A stretch of 64,000 nucleotides of DNA from Panulirus ornatus (lineage: Eukaryota; Arthropoda; Malacostraca; Decapoda; Palinuridae): NCBI RefSeq assembly GCF_036320965.1, contig NC_092234.1, positions 48,221,954 through 48,285,953 of the forward strand. The letters run 5' to 3'. Position numbers and translations under genes: made by a program. Within the stretch, counting starts at the first letter, position 1, and the number at the start of each line of letters is the position of its first letter. Positions 47,640 through 60,256 of this stretch are shown here, piece after piece. The notes under the pieces were generated by a model. It searched no databases. It saw only the letters and a list, made by a program, of their open reading frames with translations, and was not told the origin of the DNA.

Positions 47640-48975
47640 AGAATTTATAAAGGTTTGTAAATTTTATTCCTAATAGCCTAGAGATGCAAAATGTAATCAA
47701 CTTTGATAAAGTACAATGAAATCATCTTGCATCATGAATTATAATAATCGTACATTACAACCAATTGTGTTGATGAGGACTTGCAAGGAATTTTTCACCA
47801 GAACATAAACTTTGAAACATTCATAGATATGTGAATCAAAAGAGGTCATAGTTCATTATGTGAATGGAAAATAAGTGGTTTCTCAGTTATTCTAACAATA
47901 CGCATTAAGCTAAATGTGTCTATTGGATGCTTCTTCTAAAACTCTGTACTTAAGATGTATGTGAATACCAAGTACTTGTTTAATTACCTTGAACTAAGTG
48001 AAAACTTTTTAGTAATAGGACTGCCTCATACCTAAGTAGCTACCCAAAACTTGTGAATAAATCTAAGAATCATTTGTATTAAATGATTTGTATGACTTAT
48101 CAAATATGTAAATGCCTCACCCCAGGATTATGTACATGAGTATACCTACAGACATTATTATCAAACATTATTAAAAAGCAACTGTCCATTTAAGCAACAT
48201 AACTGTCAATTTAAAGCAAGAAAACACACACCTGTCATAAATAAGAATGGTACTATACAAATGTATGTACTAATATACACATATTGTATGAAATATAATT
48301 TTCAGATATATTAAGAGATTTCTGTATCTACTCAGTGTGTGGAAATGAATGGTATATGAAATTTATTCAGAAAGCTTCCAAAAGCAATATTTAAATACTA
48401 TTATACATGGAGTATAGACCCTATTCTGCCTATTTTACTCATGTTTTTTATGGTAACAGGAACCATGCTGTATGTTTTGCATGAAATAATTCATGCAACC
48501 TGTTACCATTATTTACTTTTTAAATGCCATCATATGCTTCCAGGAAATCACAGTGCTTTTCAGGGTTTATTGTGTCTGCAACCTGGTTATTATACTTCAA
48601 CAGCCATAGTTATCACAGAATGGAAAGAATTGTTTGAAGATGATACAGTTAATACAAGATTACAAACACAGGCATAAAAATTTGCTAAAAATACTATTGC
48701 CCCTTAACTAATAGTGCTATCTTTTCATTCAGAAATATTATTTCATAGAAACAAACCTAGTTAAAAACTACAATGATCATTTAGACATATCTGCAGAAAC
48801 TGCAGTTGCAAGCACACACACTAGATATGTCTGCAGTGGATGTTGTGAACAGCACAGAAACTTGAATAGTGACAAAGAAATTATAGTAAAGGCTGATCAT
48901 CTTTGACTTCTCTACTACTGCAGTAACGACACAGGACCTTGAACACTGCCAAGGTCAGAATGAAAATGCAGATTG
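47640..48975 (-). other. Probable 3' UTR of the vWA-like gene
   Basis: AT-rich, with no credible coding sequence and no tandem array, just downstream of the stop codon. Possible AATAAA signals on the - strand lie at 48362-48367 and 47663-47668 (tttatt on +). Which one is used cannot be told from sequence alone. Confidence 0.35.
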
Positions 48976-49122
48976 CTAATTATTCAGATGTTCCTTTTGC
49001 CTGTAGATTTTATTAACTGCTCTAATAATGGTCCTGCTGAGGACCCTCCTAAATAACTTCATGTAATAAGTGGCTTTGTCATCTTCCCGAAGTGCTGTCA
49101 CTGAGAATACTCCTCCACCACT
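48976..49122 (-). CDS. vWA-like gene, last coding exon and stop
   Basis: Acceptor tctcttttacag, 48 residues, then TAG (48976-48978 on the + strand as cta). SGGGVFSVTALREDDKATYY is the closing strand-helix of the domain, followed by a basic tail MKLFRRVLSRTIIRAVNKIY ending HLNN. A second AG two bases further in would break the frame, so the first was used. Confidence 0.82.
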   Translation of the reverse strand, partial: SGGGVFSVTALREDDKATYYMKLFRRVLSRTIIRAVNKIYRQKEHLNN

Positions 49123-52100
49123 CTGTAAAAGAGAAAACAAAGTTACAATGAAACTTCAATGGTCATGAGATAAGTATACTCTACCTGAGATACATGCCTA
49201 TAAAACTAAACCCAAGTATAACCCTGTTTTAGCACCTGCTGAGGGAAAATCCAGTGCCTGGGCATAAAATTGAATTTTTTACAATAGACCTCTACCATCA
49301 TGAACTCCCCATATCCATGAAGTGGATCAGGTACATATTGCCTCTAGTATTGGATCAGGTACATATTGCCTCTAATATCACTCAAATACATCCATTAACT
49401 ATGCCTAGGGTTTTTCAGTGAATTTTGAACTCATCCTTATATCAGTGCTTGCTATGCATACCAAGTTAATCTATGATGTATAATGCTAACAGAGGCATTA
49501 ATCATAGGATATAATGAGCACTATAAAAAAATATAGGCATGCTTAATTGCCTCATAATATACTATGAATAAGTGGCTTCACAATCGAGTTCACCCTGTGC
49601 AGCCCAAAGGCAATGAAAAACAACAAACATGGCAACAACAGATGAAAAAATGCTATAGCAATTAAGTAGGAAAAAGTTGGTAAAACTAGCAAAATACATG
49701 AGTGATGACCAAGATAATGAAACTGAGATGGGTGCACTTTAATCTTTTGAGGAACTCTAGTAGTTCTTGAATAGCTTACAATGTAGGGACTCTGGCCATA
49801 TTTGAAGTTTCCTTCTTCCTGCCCACATATAAATTGGAAGGTGCACTTTACTGGTTTGGAGATATACCTTAAATCACAAGCATCTATAAGTAACACTGAA
49901 AAATCTTGTAGTATTCCTTACCTAAATAACACAATGAGGGTTGCATGGGAAAACTTGTGCCCTCCTTTAAATTTGGAGGCATGGTTCATATTTATATATA
50001 TATTATTTATTTATTTTACTTTGTCGCTGTCTCCCGCGTTTGCAAGGTAGTGCAAGGAAACCGACGAAAGAATGGACCAACCCACCCACATACACATGTA
50101 TATACATACACGTCCACACACACACAAACATACATACCTATACATCTCAACACATATATACACACACAGACATATACATATATACACATGTACATAATTC
50201 ATACTGTCTGCCTTTATTCATTCCCATCGCCGCCCTGCCACACATGAAATAACAACCCCCCTCCCCCTTGTGTCAAGCAACTACAACTGGTACTCGGAGA
50301 GATTAAAGAGAACTCTCGACTGAAAATCCATTTTTTTAACAACTCCATGGTAAATAATGTATTCTAGCACTTCACTTTTCTCTTCCTCTCTCTCTCTTTC
50401 TCAGAAATCTAGAAGTTTCATTATTTAGAACCATATCCCTCTGAACTCCAGCTGGGTTTTGCTAATGCTGTTTCTGATCCAATTGCACTGTGCTTATCTG
50501 TCCTAGTAGTTTACAGACAGTCTATCAGGAATACAGGTCTGCAGTAAGCACATTTGCTCTCATCATCTTTCCTAGTAACAGGCATGACATTCCTTCTCTT
50601 CCACTCCCTTTGCACTGATACCTGTTCCATTACGTTCATAAACAACACCTCACAAGGCTTGTTAAGTGTTTCTGAACACTTGAGTACACAGGACAAGTTA
50701 TCATCAGGGTCATATACCTTCTATAGATCTAGATATTTCATGTGCCTGCTTATGTCTCGTCAAACAACGTCATAGTTTTCTAAAGTCACCTTCCTAATCC
50801 TAAACAGCAGTGGTAACGTGTCTCCATTAAGAATATACTTTAAAATGTACCATACAGTTTCTCGTATAGTTCCCTTTATGTTTCTTTAACCATTTCCTTT
50901 AGTGTGATCATTTGGTCTTGCAATGAACATCTGTCCTTTGTATGTTTATAGATATTTCTAAGATTTTCATTTGTGTCCATGATATTTTTTAATGCCCCTG
51001 CTCTTTCTTCCTTTATCCTACTGTAATTACTGCTTTCCACTACCTTTCAAATGAAGCTAAGGTGCTGTACCAACTGCATCGGGGCTTCCCGTACTATATC
51101 ATATGTGACTTCAAAACTCATAATTCACATTTCCTGATCCAAAGTGGCAATTGAAATCTCAGATAGTACAACTTGGTGAAGTAGTAAATGCACTCAAATT
51201 AAATATATTTTTGAGTTTCCTTAGTACTGGGAAAGGGATGAACATGATTAATGATGCTGGTAAGGAATGTAGACAAGAAGTAGTGGCAGGGACTGTGACA
51301 ACCACTGCATCTGCTTGCTTTACATCAATTAGAAGGATCGTTTGTGCAACACTTTGTTTTGGATGCCCTGATTATTTCTCCATTATGCATTTCTATTTTT
51401 GTTGGCCTTCTCACCTCTATTAAACCATGTCTCTTCCTCTCTTCCTTCACTAAACACTTCTTACTATATCTCATCACTGGCACTGATTTCACTTCCCCAT
51501 TGCAGACTTCACAGGTATTCTGTTCAGTACTCTGACTGGAATTCTATACTCCTATGGATGCTACTCACCTTTGTAAAGTTTCCTACAATGTAACTCTCTG
51601 ATTCCCTTTGTTAATCACATACCAAAATTCGAGCACTGCAATCTTTTTCCAAGTGAGGCACTATACCTGACATTATTTGTAAATGAAAATCAGAGCCTTC
51701 ATTGATATATTAACCTAGCTGACTCAAGTGTGTTTAGTGACAAGCTGCTACAAGAAATTCTGAATTTATGCCACAAGTTTATGCCTCCATGTTTCTATTC
51801 CCAAAGCAAATCAAGATATTCCCTTTCAGAAACCCACTACAACTTTCCACCACCAATTATGGGTTGTCTTGCTGCCTCCTACATCAATCTCAATGGACAG
51901 CACTTTCATTATTTTTTCTAAATACCTGATCCAGATCATTTTATCTTTTTTGAGGACTGTCTATTATTAAAACAAACAACTATTTCCCTATTATATACTA
52001 TCTGAAGGAACCATCATCCACAAACAGCTTCTAAATAATAATACTGTATGACTTGAGGTCCCCTATGTGGTTCCTAAATTGAAGTTCCCTGCTATTTACG

Positions 52101-55100
52101 ACATGCATCCGCTTTTGTATACACACCTTTGGAATTATTTTCCAGATGCTTGATACTCCCAATTTCCTGTTTCATGTTTTCAAGAATTTTTCTTTGCTTT
52201 TTAGCCCCTCCTCTACTGTCTTTTTTTTCATAAACACTTTACCAAATTATCATGGCATAACATTTGTTTGCCAGCCTTTACATTCATTCACTCAATACTG
52301 AAAACTGTACTTGCAGTATTTACTGTTTCTAGTATTTTGCATATCTTATTTCTTTCTTTTGTAAACTTTTCTTTCCATGACTGTCCTCAATATGCTCGTT
52401 TCATCTGTGATCTATATCTTTCTACCTACTGTTTCACTATTTGTGTAATAAAAACAAAGTTACTGAACTACTACTTCATTAGTAATTCTTTCTGCTAGTT
52501 TCATTGTCATAATTTTCTTAACCAAGCTTCTTAATAACATTCCTGCAATAATTTTTTTCACTAAGCTTCCTTAAAACATTCCTCCAAGTTTGTTCATTAT
52601 TTCCTCAATGTTCTCCATACACAGCCTTCCCTGGCTTCCTCTTAACTCCTGTAATTTTCTTGTACATGTTATTCAATCATCAGGAAATCTGTGATGACTG
52701 GCTGGAGATAATTAGGTTAACTAATGTTTTAAATTTTAAACCTATCCTCATTGTAAAATTCTAATAAATACTTTTCAGATTGAATATCTATAAATACGAC
52801 AATATGTTCTAACCTTAAAGGCCAACTGAGCAATGTTGGAGTTTGGCCTTCTGATACTCCATGAATCAGAAGACTGCCGTTGGTCAAGCCTCAGGTTGTA
52901 CACTCGAGACCTGTCAACACCTGCAACACAAAGTAAACTAACTTACAGGAAAGGAAGCAACATTATTTAAAGTAAAAAATCTGGAATTGGGTCAAGCAAA
53001 TACTTAAAACTTTTCGAGTCCCACAGGTCTGGCAATATTTATTCCCAATCAATTGCCCACACAGGTTGGGAGCTGGCTTTTTATGCTAGTTTGTTTCCCA
53101 ACCCAACATACACATTTATTGTTTACTTTTGAGTATAAATAATTAGTTCAAGAGTGTTAGAATGATTGACTAATAGAAATAGAAAAACAGACATGTGTGG
53201 GGAGATATTGCACAGAAAGCTGTATGATTTACTAATAAAAGACATACGTATGAGGGAAGATCTTGCGCAGAAAGAAGCAGTGTGTGTGTGAAGGTTGTGG
53301 CACCTCCACACAAAAGATATTCTTTTACCAAGAAATAGCAAGTTCTTTTACTTGATACTATCACTAAAAATTATAGAGAAAAACTAATTTGCCACAGTGA
53401 ACAGGAAGTTTCTGTACACAATAACTGTCCCAACTTTACCACTCATTTCCTCTTATTATTTTTATGAATATTGAATTCATTACTAGTTCACAAGTTAGGT
53501 TAATGAGCTCTGATTTCAAATCTATGGGAAATATTGTAATGGGGAAGAAAAGTAGTTAAATTTGAGAAAGCTAATATACAATTTCTACCGACTTCTTTCA
53601 AAATGACACTCATTTCCTTAAATAATATTCATCATATTTGAAGTTTATCCATGACTCTGTTCACTGGATAAGCCAAAACAGCACTATTAAGTTTCTCCAA
53701 TAAATTCTAAATGCCCCATTCAATATCCCCCTATGGATAAAAACCCCAAACATCAACAGAATTGTTTTCCCCCCTTAATTAATCAAGAATTTATTCCATA
53801 GAAAGGATGGTTAATTATACTTAATTCATACAATTAAATGCTGAATCAATACTCCCTATGAGACCCCATAACACAATAGCAACAGGAAGGTGTTTCTTTG
53901 CTCCATTAAGACATGTTTTAACTCGATTCCAAATGGGATATGTTCTATACTCTTCCCAAACCCATTTTTCTCACTAATAGATACATGATAAATATAGTAC
54001 AGTATTTATATAGGAATCATGTAAAATCCTACCCATACAGTACAATTAGACTTTTGATTCCTGATAACTAAAATGCAGTATGAACATTGCTGCCACATTT
54101 TCTCTTGTAAATTATCTTCTGAACCTCTAACACTTATACTGTACAAACATTTCACAAGATTTTCATAGGATTATGCAGAAGCATACTGCATTTTAATTAA
54201 TATTGATATACAACACATACTTTTTTCATATCACAGAATTAAGACATTAATAAACAGGTGCATCCTGTAAAACACAAAAAAATGCTGAAAATTTTGAGTT
54301 TCCTATGAATGGGAACATTTATAGCACTCACCTGTCCATGCACCCCAAAACAGATGTAATAAACAAAAATTGTGCAACAGTCCCTCCCCCCCTCTCTAAG
54401 TTCTAACTTAGAATTTGGTTTATTATGATATAGTAGATGAAGTTCTACTAATAAAAGTGAAGCAATTTATTTACTCATGACAACAATCTTCAATGTCTAA
54501 AGCAAAACACAGAAAAAACATAAGTGAAATGATGGCTAGAAATAGTCCTTAATATATAACAACCCTAAAATAATCTTATCTCAAATTCTGTTCATAACAT
54601 AAAAGGATCTAGGGACAAAAATCTGGATTCCCCATAATTAGTTGTGTTATTCTATAAACTCTGGAGCAATTGGGATTTGCAAGTAAAAATCAATTAATTT
54701 CATTCATACATTGACCATATGCGAATCCTTATAACCTGAAGGTGTTAAAGATTATTTCGGTGATGGATGTTGTTTGACATGACAACAGGTGATAAGCTTA
54801 AAGCCCAAACAACCAACCAACCAACCTTCATATACAGTAGAGCCCTTCAGTTCTGGGTACCAGTATGTAGCAGACTGGGATAAGAATGATATAAGACTCC
54901 ACTAACCATCTTGTTTCTACAGTAAATTTCTGGTATGAAAAAAAAATGTTGAACCTTTATCCTACCATCTAGTACTCAATTTTCTGAATACCTATTTATT
55001 CCTTTTTAATCCCATAATTTCTAGAAAGTGGATGCACGCAAATGAAGTCACTTTATTTGTTCCTGACTATACCTTGCTCAGGTGGGAAAAAGGAATCATG

Positions 55101-58100
55101 TCAAAGAATATCAAATTACTTTATCTATCATGCTGAAAAAGGATCTGGGGACTACAAGCTAAACTTTGACAAACTAGTCATGTCAGTACCCCTTATAATA
55201 ATGACAGGAAGTCGGAAGCAAACCTTCATGAACTGGTACCTGATGGTACTGGGTACCATTTTCTAGGGACTTGGTTCATAATATAGTAAATGTACCTTTG
55301 AATAAGCTTATTTTCTAATTCTGACAGATATTGTCTCAGCCCTCCAAAAACCTGATCTGTACCTGATTATGGATTATTTAAATTCTTTAAACATCACTTC
55401 ACAGGTGTTGCTAACCATGGTGAATAAGTATCTTGGGTCTTTTGAGCTGTATTTTAGATAGTAAGTCAAATCAAACTTCGATTAAAAGGAAAAAGGACTA
55501 CAAATTACATGGTTATCAATTAACATTTACTTATCAGTTGCAATTCCTTAAAGTTAATAATAATTATGTGATATACAACTTTTAGTCCCAGATATTTCTT
55601 CAGCAAGATGAATGACAACTGTGCTTATGTTTTACAAAAAATATAAGTTTTCACATAGGAAAACTGGCCAGAAGGCAAGCAATACTTTTTGAGTTTTTGA
55701 GCCATCTCTAAATCCAATATGAAAAATTAACATAAGTGTTTTGTTCTTCACCTAATCTCATAAATAGGTTACACTCAAAAGATTTTATATTTGCAGAAGA
55801 ATTCAAAGAGCAATAGACCACTAGGTTCTTTTGAGGATATTTGTGAGCGTGGAAGATATGAGGAACTCGCAGATTAGTGTGATAAAATTCTTCTAAAGGG
55901 TAAATATCTTCAGCTGACTGACTGTAGTACCATGTACTCTTCAAATTCTTGAGTCTTCCTTTTTCTTTTTATGTGAGACATCCCTTGCTTAGATGACATT
56001 GGTAACAATGTTCATGTCCTTCCAAGGTTCTGTCGAGGTGGACACATTTTCATACCCTGTGTAAGGGTGTTTCCATCATCAAATATGGCCAAATATTTTT
56101 TCTAAAATGTTACTACTGTTATTCTTCACCTTAGTGAAGAAGGATCTGGGAACTTAAAATTCATATCTCACCTTAACTTGGAGAAATTTCAGAAGATAAA
56201 AAACTTATGTCACCTTAACTTAGAGAAATTACAGAAGATAAATATATATCAATTAACTACATACTGTCATGACCTGTTGATTCTGAGGACCTTTCTTCAT
56301 AGACTGGTTAAGAATGAGGGTAATAAAATTCTAATCCTCATATTATCCAATAAAATGAAAGAACCTGATTATCAGCCATATGTTGCACCTAGGTAGCACT
56401 GGATACAAACAATATACTGGTTATAATGGTTCTAATTGAAACAGTTGTAAATAGCAGTAAAGGTGGACAAACCATAAACTGTATAAATCAAAAGGCAAAG
56501 AAAATGAAACTGGTGCATCTTCAGACTGCCTTATTTTCATACAATATGGTGTTTAGCTACTTTAATTTAGGTTTGGCTAAAGTTATTTCCTTGGCCACAG
56601 CTTTTTGTGGTACAGGAAAAACCTTGAAAGGTTTTTCTTTAAGTTTAGTAGCCGATGAACCAACATTATTCTCTCATTAAATTAGTGTGCTCTTACCTTT
56701 CACTTACAAAATTTCAATTTTCCAATGTGGTGTTTGTACATTTCACATTACACTCCTTTGACATAAAATGGTTTATTCATTAATGTTTTGCCAGAATTGG
56801 ATACCATACCTGCAGGATGTTGATATCAGAAGAAGTCTGGCCGAAAAGACTAAAAAACACAACCAAGTGGTGGGGTTAGGAACGACTGTAGTGATCAGAA
56901 TTTTCAATAGTGTTTTGGCCTACAGATTTTAGCATACAAATAATCTCTTAGTGCTTATGCCCAACATTACAAAAGCAAATTTCTTACCAATTATGTTCCT
57001 TACAGCTTTGGGTCGACTTGGATTGAACACAAGCAAATTTGGTGTGAGAGTAAACACTGTTACACGACGATGCACTATTTCTTTCAGCAAGGTCTCTGAA
57101 AACTGGAAGAAAATAAAATCATATGTTAAGAACATCAAAAATTATACAAGTTGAATAAATAACACAGGTGGTAGCTTGTGTTAAAAATGGACCTCCCAAA
57201 TTCTGCATTAATATAACTGTATATCCTCCTCTAACACTGCTATGGATGCCAGCCACTTATGGAGAGTTAAATTGCTGGCCTAAGGTCCTAGCAAAATCTG
57301 ACCATATTCCTCACAAACCCATAATCAATCTCATGTACTACCTAATCAATGAAATATTGAACAACCATGGTGACTTTACATGTCCTAGCCCATTACCACA
57401 TTTGTTTCAAACATTTATTATGTCATCCACTCTCAAACATCCACACATTCTTTTACATAAACACAAACAGAATTCATCAATCATCCATCAACACCATGAA
57501 GAGCAAATTTTCTCAAAATCCCATTCTATTATTTATCATAAGGTCTTTCTGATACAAAATTCAGTGTACCTCTCACCTACAACTCCTCTGTCTAACGGGC
57601 TAATATCTGATCTCCACACCCTCTTTATTATATTCTTTCTTGTTCCTTATTACTATGGGCTTCTATTCCGCCTTTCATAAGATTAACTTCCTTCAGTTTA
57701 TTTCAGACAAGTTTCATTACCTCTCATCTTTGTCTTACATATACCTTGAAAGTCTACCAATACTACTTTTCAGACCATCAGTATGTATTTCTCTTACGTC
57801 CCACACACTTTTCAACTTGTTATGAATGTCACAATTTTACATCAAAACAGTTATCAAAAATGGGGCTGCTAACCCAAACCCACCCTTGTAGTTACTTTTT
57901 AAGTGGGAATGTGAGTGTATCATTCATTGTCTAATCCCAAAACTCACTGCCAAATAAAACATTCATTGAAAGTAAAATATATCCTACAACTATTCAGTGT
58001 TACTGATACCTACCTTTGGAAGGTCTTGGTCATCACAGCGTACAACAAAGGCAATTCTGACAGATCCAGGCCTAAAAGGGAAGTTGCTGATTGCTTTCAA

Positions 58101-60256
58101 GCCCTGCAGGAGAGATGCCTGGGAATGCTGGCCATACTGGAAACGTATGTCTGCCAGCTGTGAGATTGACATCAAGAAAGAAGGTCCAGAGACGTGATAG
58201 ACAACATCACCATCACCAGAACCATAACCCAAAGCAGCAACTTTTATATCACTGGAAAAAGCATTTAGTTGATTTCTTGATTATAAGGAATATCTGTTAA
58301 GTAACTGCAGTTTTCATACATAAATTCATCTCAATGAAAATTAAGTGCATGACCACAGTAACCCTCAACTGCATATGAGATTAAATAGGGTTCTAAAATT
58401 CAGAATAATAAGAGAAGAGGACGAGTGAGGAGAGACCAACTAAAAGATGGAGTGAAAGATTCTTTGAGTTACTGGGGCCTGAACATGCAGGATGGTGTGG
58501 GGCATGTATGGCACAGAAGTTGCAGTAATGTGTTACATGGAGTAACATACTGCCAATGAGATGAAGCACTCAGGGAATACCATAAAAAGGTTTGTGGGGT
58601 TTGGCTGTAAGTGAGATGGAAGTATGACCCCGGAAAATTTTCAAATCAAGAGACTGGATACATGAAGCCTCATGAAAGAATCAGACTACTATGATACCCA
58701 TGGCCAAGTTTGTATCTTGTGTGTGTACAAGGAATGTGAAGAAACCCCTGTAGTGATCACTAAAACCGTTGAGCAGATTAATCATTCAGTGGAGAAAAAG
58801 TTGTCTCGGTCTTTAAAATAAGTGATAAGGAAATTCCTTTGATTTATAAAACTTTTGAATTGACCAGTGTAATCTAAAAATCATTAGATAAGAGAATCAA
58901 TAAACACATGTATAAATTTTTAATTACAAGGTGCAATCTGGATTCAAAAGGTAGAAATTATAGTTTGTTTCTCTTTTGGATTTCTTGCAAAAGGGAGACA
59001 AGTGGGTGATATGTTTGCCCCTGGATTGATAGAAGGCTTCAGGCACTGTTCTGAGAGAATGCTGATAAAGATACTAAAATTTCAGGCTTCTGCTTGATAA
59101 AAGCTTTTGAAAGGGATCAAAAGTTAAAAGGTGGGAGCAAAGGATACATGTCAGATGTTTCTCTTTTATATGGCTTATTAAATAACATTATTCCTGATCT
59201 ATATAAACGGTCTGCCAAAAGGATTAAAACCACACCTTAATATGCTTGTGGTGATGTTAAGCTTATGAAACAAAAAAAAAGGCATGAAAGATTTCAACAT
59301 CCTCAGAGGTAAAAAATTACAAGAATCACATGTGAGAACTTTTGGGTTGACACTGTACCCAGCTTGTAACTAGTTGTTATGAAGGTTAAATATATATTGG
59401 TGAATGTTAATTTGCCTCATCTAAATGAATAAGATGTTTATAAAAAATATAGGACATAGATCCATATTAGATAATATCAGTTTGACAACTCATTTGGGAA
59501 AACAAACATTTCCAAGAGAAGGTGCAACAGCATGGCAATAAAAAACTACCTGTAAAGTTCTAGAACTAATCAGCTATAGACCTGCCCATTAGGATAGAGA
59601 AGAACATGGGAATACATGAATAAGACTTTCATGTTCCACCATAGACTTAATGATGTCCACTGAGCAGTTTTTTGAAATATGGAGAAACTAAATAACTAGA
59701 GAACACGGCCAAAAACTAAGCAAGCGATGAATAAGACATTTACAAAAACAATTATATGACAATATTGACCTATATTAGACTGTACCATCAGTTTGAGAAA
59801 ACAAACACACTTCCAAGAGAAAATGCAACACCTTGGCAATGAAAGCTACCTGTAAAGTACAAGAGTTAATTAGCCACAGACCTGCTCATGTTAAGACAGA
59901 GATGAACATAGGAAGACATGGATAAGGCTCTCATGTTCCACAAAAAACTTGATGTCCACTGAGCAGTTTTCTAAATAAAAATAAAGTGAATTACTAAAGA
60001 ACACAACTGGGAACTAAGAAAAAGGTGAAAAAATGTAAAGAAAATATCATACTCATGAAAACATATAAGATGCTGCAGTTGAAGTCCCCTCACCTTACAT
60101 TTTTTCCATTAGCGATTCTCTCCAGTACTAGTGGAAGGGGGCGAATTAGGTGATGGTACATGAAGTTGTCACAGGTATCTTCACTGACCAGCAGCATTAG
60201 ATCTAACTGACGCACAGGCGACAACTGCTCTTTATAGGTAAGCTGACTCTCCAGGC
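48976..60256 (-). CDS. vWA-like domain protein, C-terminal 5 exons (partial; possible large lipid-transfer protein tail)
   Basis: Join on the - strand: 60256-60094, 58251-58014, 57102-56988, 52920-52814, 49122-48976. All sites are GT-AG, the phases agree throughout, and 255 residues are visible. Strand order fits a von Willebrand A fold: RQLDLMLLVSEDTC (first beta strand), DIKVAALGYGSGDG, LLQGLKAISNFPFRPGSVR, IAFVVRCDDQD, HRRVTVFTLTPN, SGGGVFSVTALRED near the end. The usual DxSxS metal-binding motif is absent (SEDTC instead), so metal binding is doubtful. The FPFRPG...IAFVV...GVD..RVY layout reminds me of the C-terminus of some arthropod large lipid-transfer proteins; that is an inference from memory. 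No membrane segment is seen. The N-terminal exons lie beyond 60256, probably off the window. Confidence 0.82.
49123..50004. other. Intron of the vWA-like gene
   Basis: A 31-bp tandem copy of tggatcaggtacatattgcc tctag lies at about 49323-49378. The rest is unique and AT-rich. Confidence 0.6.
50005..50280 (-). mobile_element. 5'-truncated LINE 3' tail (same family as 37684-38803)
   Basis: Read on the - strand it matches the last ~275 bp of the LINE at 37684-38803: the block ending in ggcggcgatgggaatg, a TG/TA-rich middle, ggttggtccattctttcgtc, gcgggagacagcgacaaagt, then a (TAAA)n tail. It is pure tail with no coding part. Confidence 0.88.
50380..52690 (-). mobile_element. CR1/L2-like LINE remnant in an intron of the vWA-like gene
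   Basis: At 50696-50511 on the - strand: VLKCSETLNKPCEVLFMNVM and REWKRRNVMPVTRKDDESKC, then YCRPVFL. This is the LINE pattern LK-CSE-L--P---F--S-----P--WK--NV-P--KKGD----NYRPVSL that opens the reverse transcriptase domain. The pyrimidine-rich + strand up to about 52690 is probably its decayed 5' part. The limits are approximate. Confidence 0.65.
52814..52920 (-). CDS. vWA-like gene, exon 4 of the visible part
   Basis: Acceptor tgtgttgcag, donor TTTAAG|GTTAGA. Two leading bases complete Gly 172; residues 173-207 are VDRSRVYNLRLDQRQSSDSW, then SIRRPNSNIAQLAFK. Phase 0 at the end. Confidence 0.8.
52921..56987. other. Intron of the vWA-like gene, unique AT-rich
   Basis: 4.07-kb intron. No repeat or exon is recognised; several short open frames have no splice support. 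Confidence 0.6.
56988..57102 (-). CDS. vWA-like gene, exon 3 of the visible part
   Basis: Acceptor tttcttccag, donor ATTG|GTAAGA. Residues 134-171: FSETLLKEIVHRRVTVFTLT, then PNLLVFNPSRPKAVRNII. It joins in phase 0 to the previous exon and leaves one base for the next. R-VTVFTL is the usual strand after the helix in vWA folds. Confidence 0.83.
57180..57850 (-). mobile_element. LINE reverse transcriptase fragment in the 911-bp intron
   Basis: On the - strand near 57420-57350 the frame reads GHVKSPWLFNISLI, closely parallel to the reverse transcriptase block RQGCVMSPWLFNIYMD that precedes the YADD box. Just upstream FYVKECVDV fits the FYE-S-ACVRV block. Frameshifts and stops throughout. It probably is the same family as 37684-38803. 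Confidence 0.65.
58014..58251 (-). CDS. vWA-like gene, exon 2 of the visible part
   Basis: Acceptor tttttccag; the first base T completes Ser 54. Residues 55-133 run DIKVAALGYGSGDGDVVYHV through FQYGQHSQASLLQGLKAISN and FPFRPGSVRIAFVVRCDDQD to LPK, ending in phase 0 at the donor AAG|GTAGGT. This is the core of the domain (second and third strands, the helix holding LLQGLKAI, and the IAFVV strand). Confidence 0.85.
58420..58650 (+). mobile_element. LINE 3' remnant
   Basis: agatggagtgaaagattctt tgagttactggggcctgaac atgcaggatg matches the RWKDGVK-SL..RGLNMQD region and gtttgtggggtttggctgta agtgagatgg matches the 3' non-coding part of the LINE at 37684-38803. It is decayed and in an intron. Confidence 0.8.
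58651..59435. other. Intron of the vWA-like gene
   Basis: AT-rich intronic DNA; nothing is recognised. Confidence 0.6.
59440..60040. repeat. Tandem duplication of about 300 bp
   Basis: Copy 1 about 59440-59740, copy 2 about 59741-60040. Shared anchors include ccaagagaa (59512 and 59813) and gatgtccactgagcagtttt (59652 and 59951), 299-301 bp apart. The copies have diverged by many substitutions. The right copy ends about 55 bp from the exon at 60094. Confidence 0.9.
60094..60256 (-). CDS. vWA-like gene, exon 1 of the visible part
   Basis: Reads from the acceptor ttgtcag (just above 60256) to the donor AAG|GTGAGG (just below 60094). Two bases finish a split codon, then residues 1-53: LESQLTYKEQLSPVRQLDLM, LLVSEDTCDNFMYHHLIRPL, then PLVLERIANGKNV. 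A competing donor GTAAGG five bases upstream would put a stop at the start of the next exon, so GTGAGG is chosen. Contains the first beta strand and the degenerate metal-site loop of the domain. Confidence 0.82.

Noticed and set aside
57168..57680. 170-codon + strand open frame
   Set aside because: It is antisense to a LINE reverse transcriptase fragment (SPWLFNI block) and has no features of its own.
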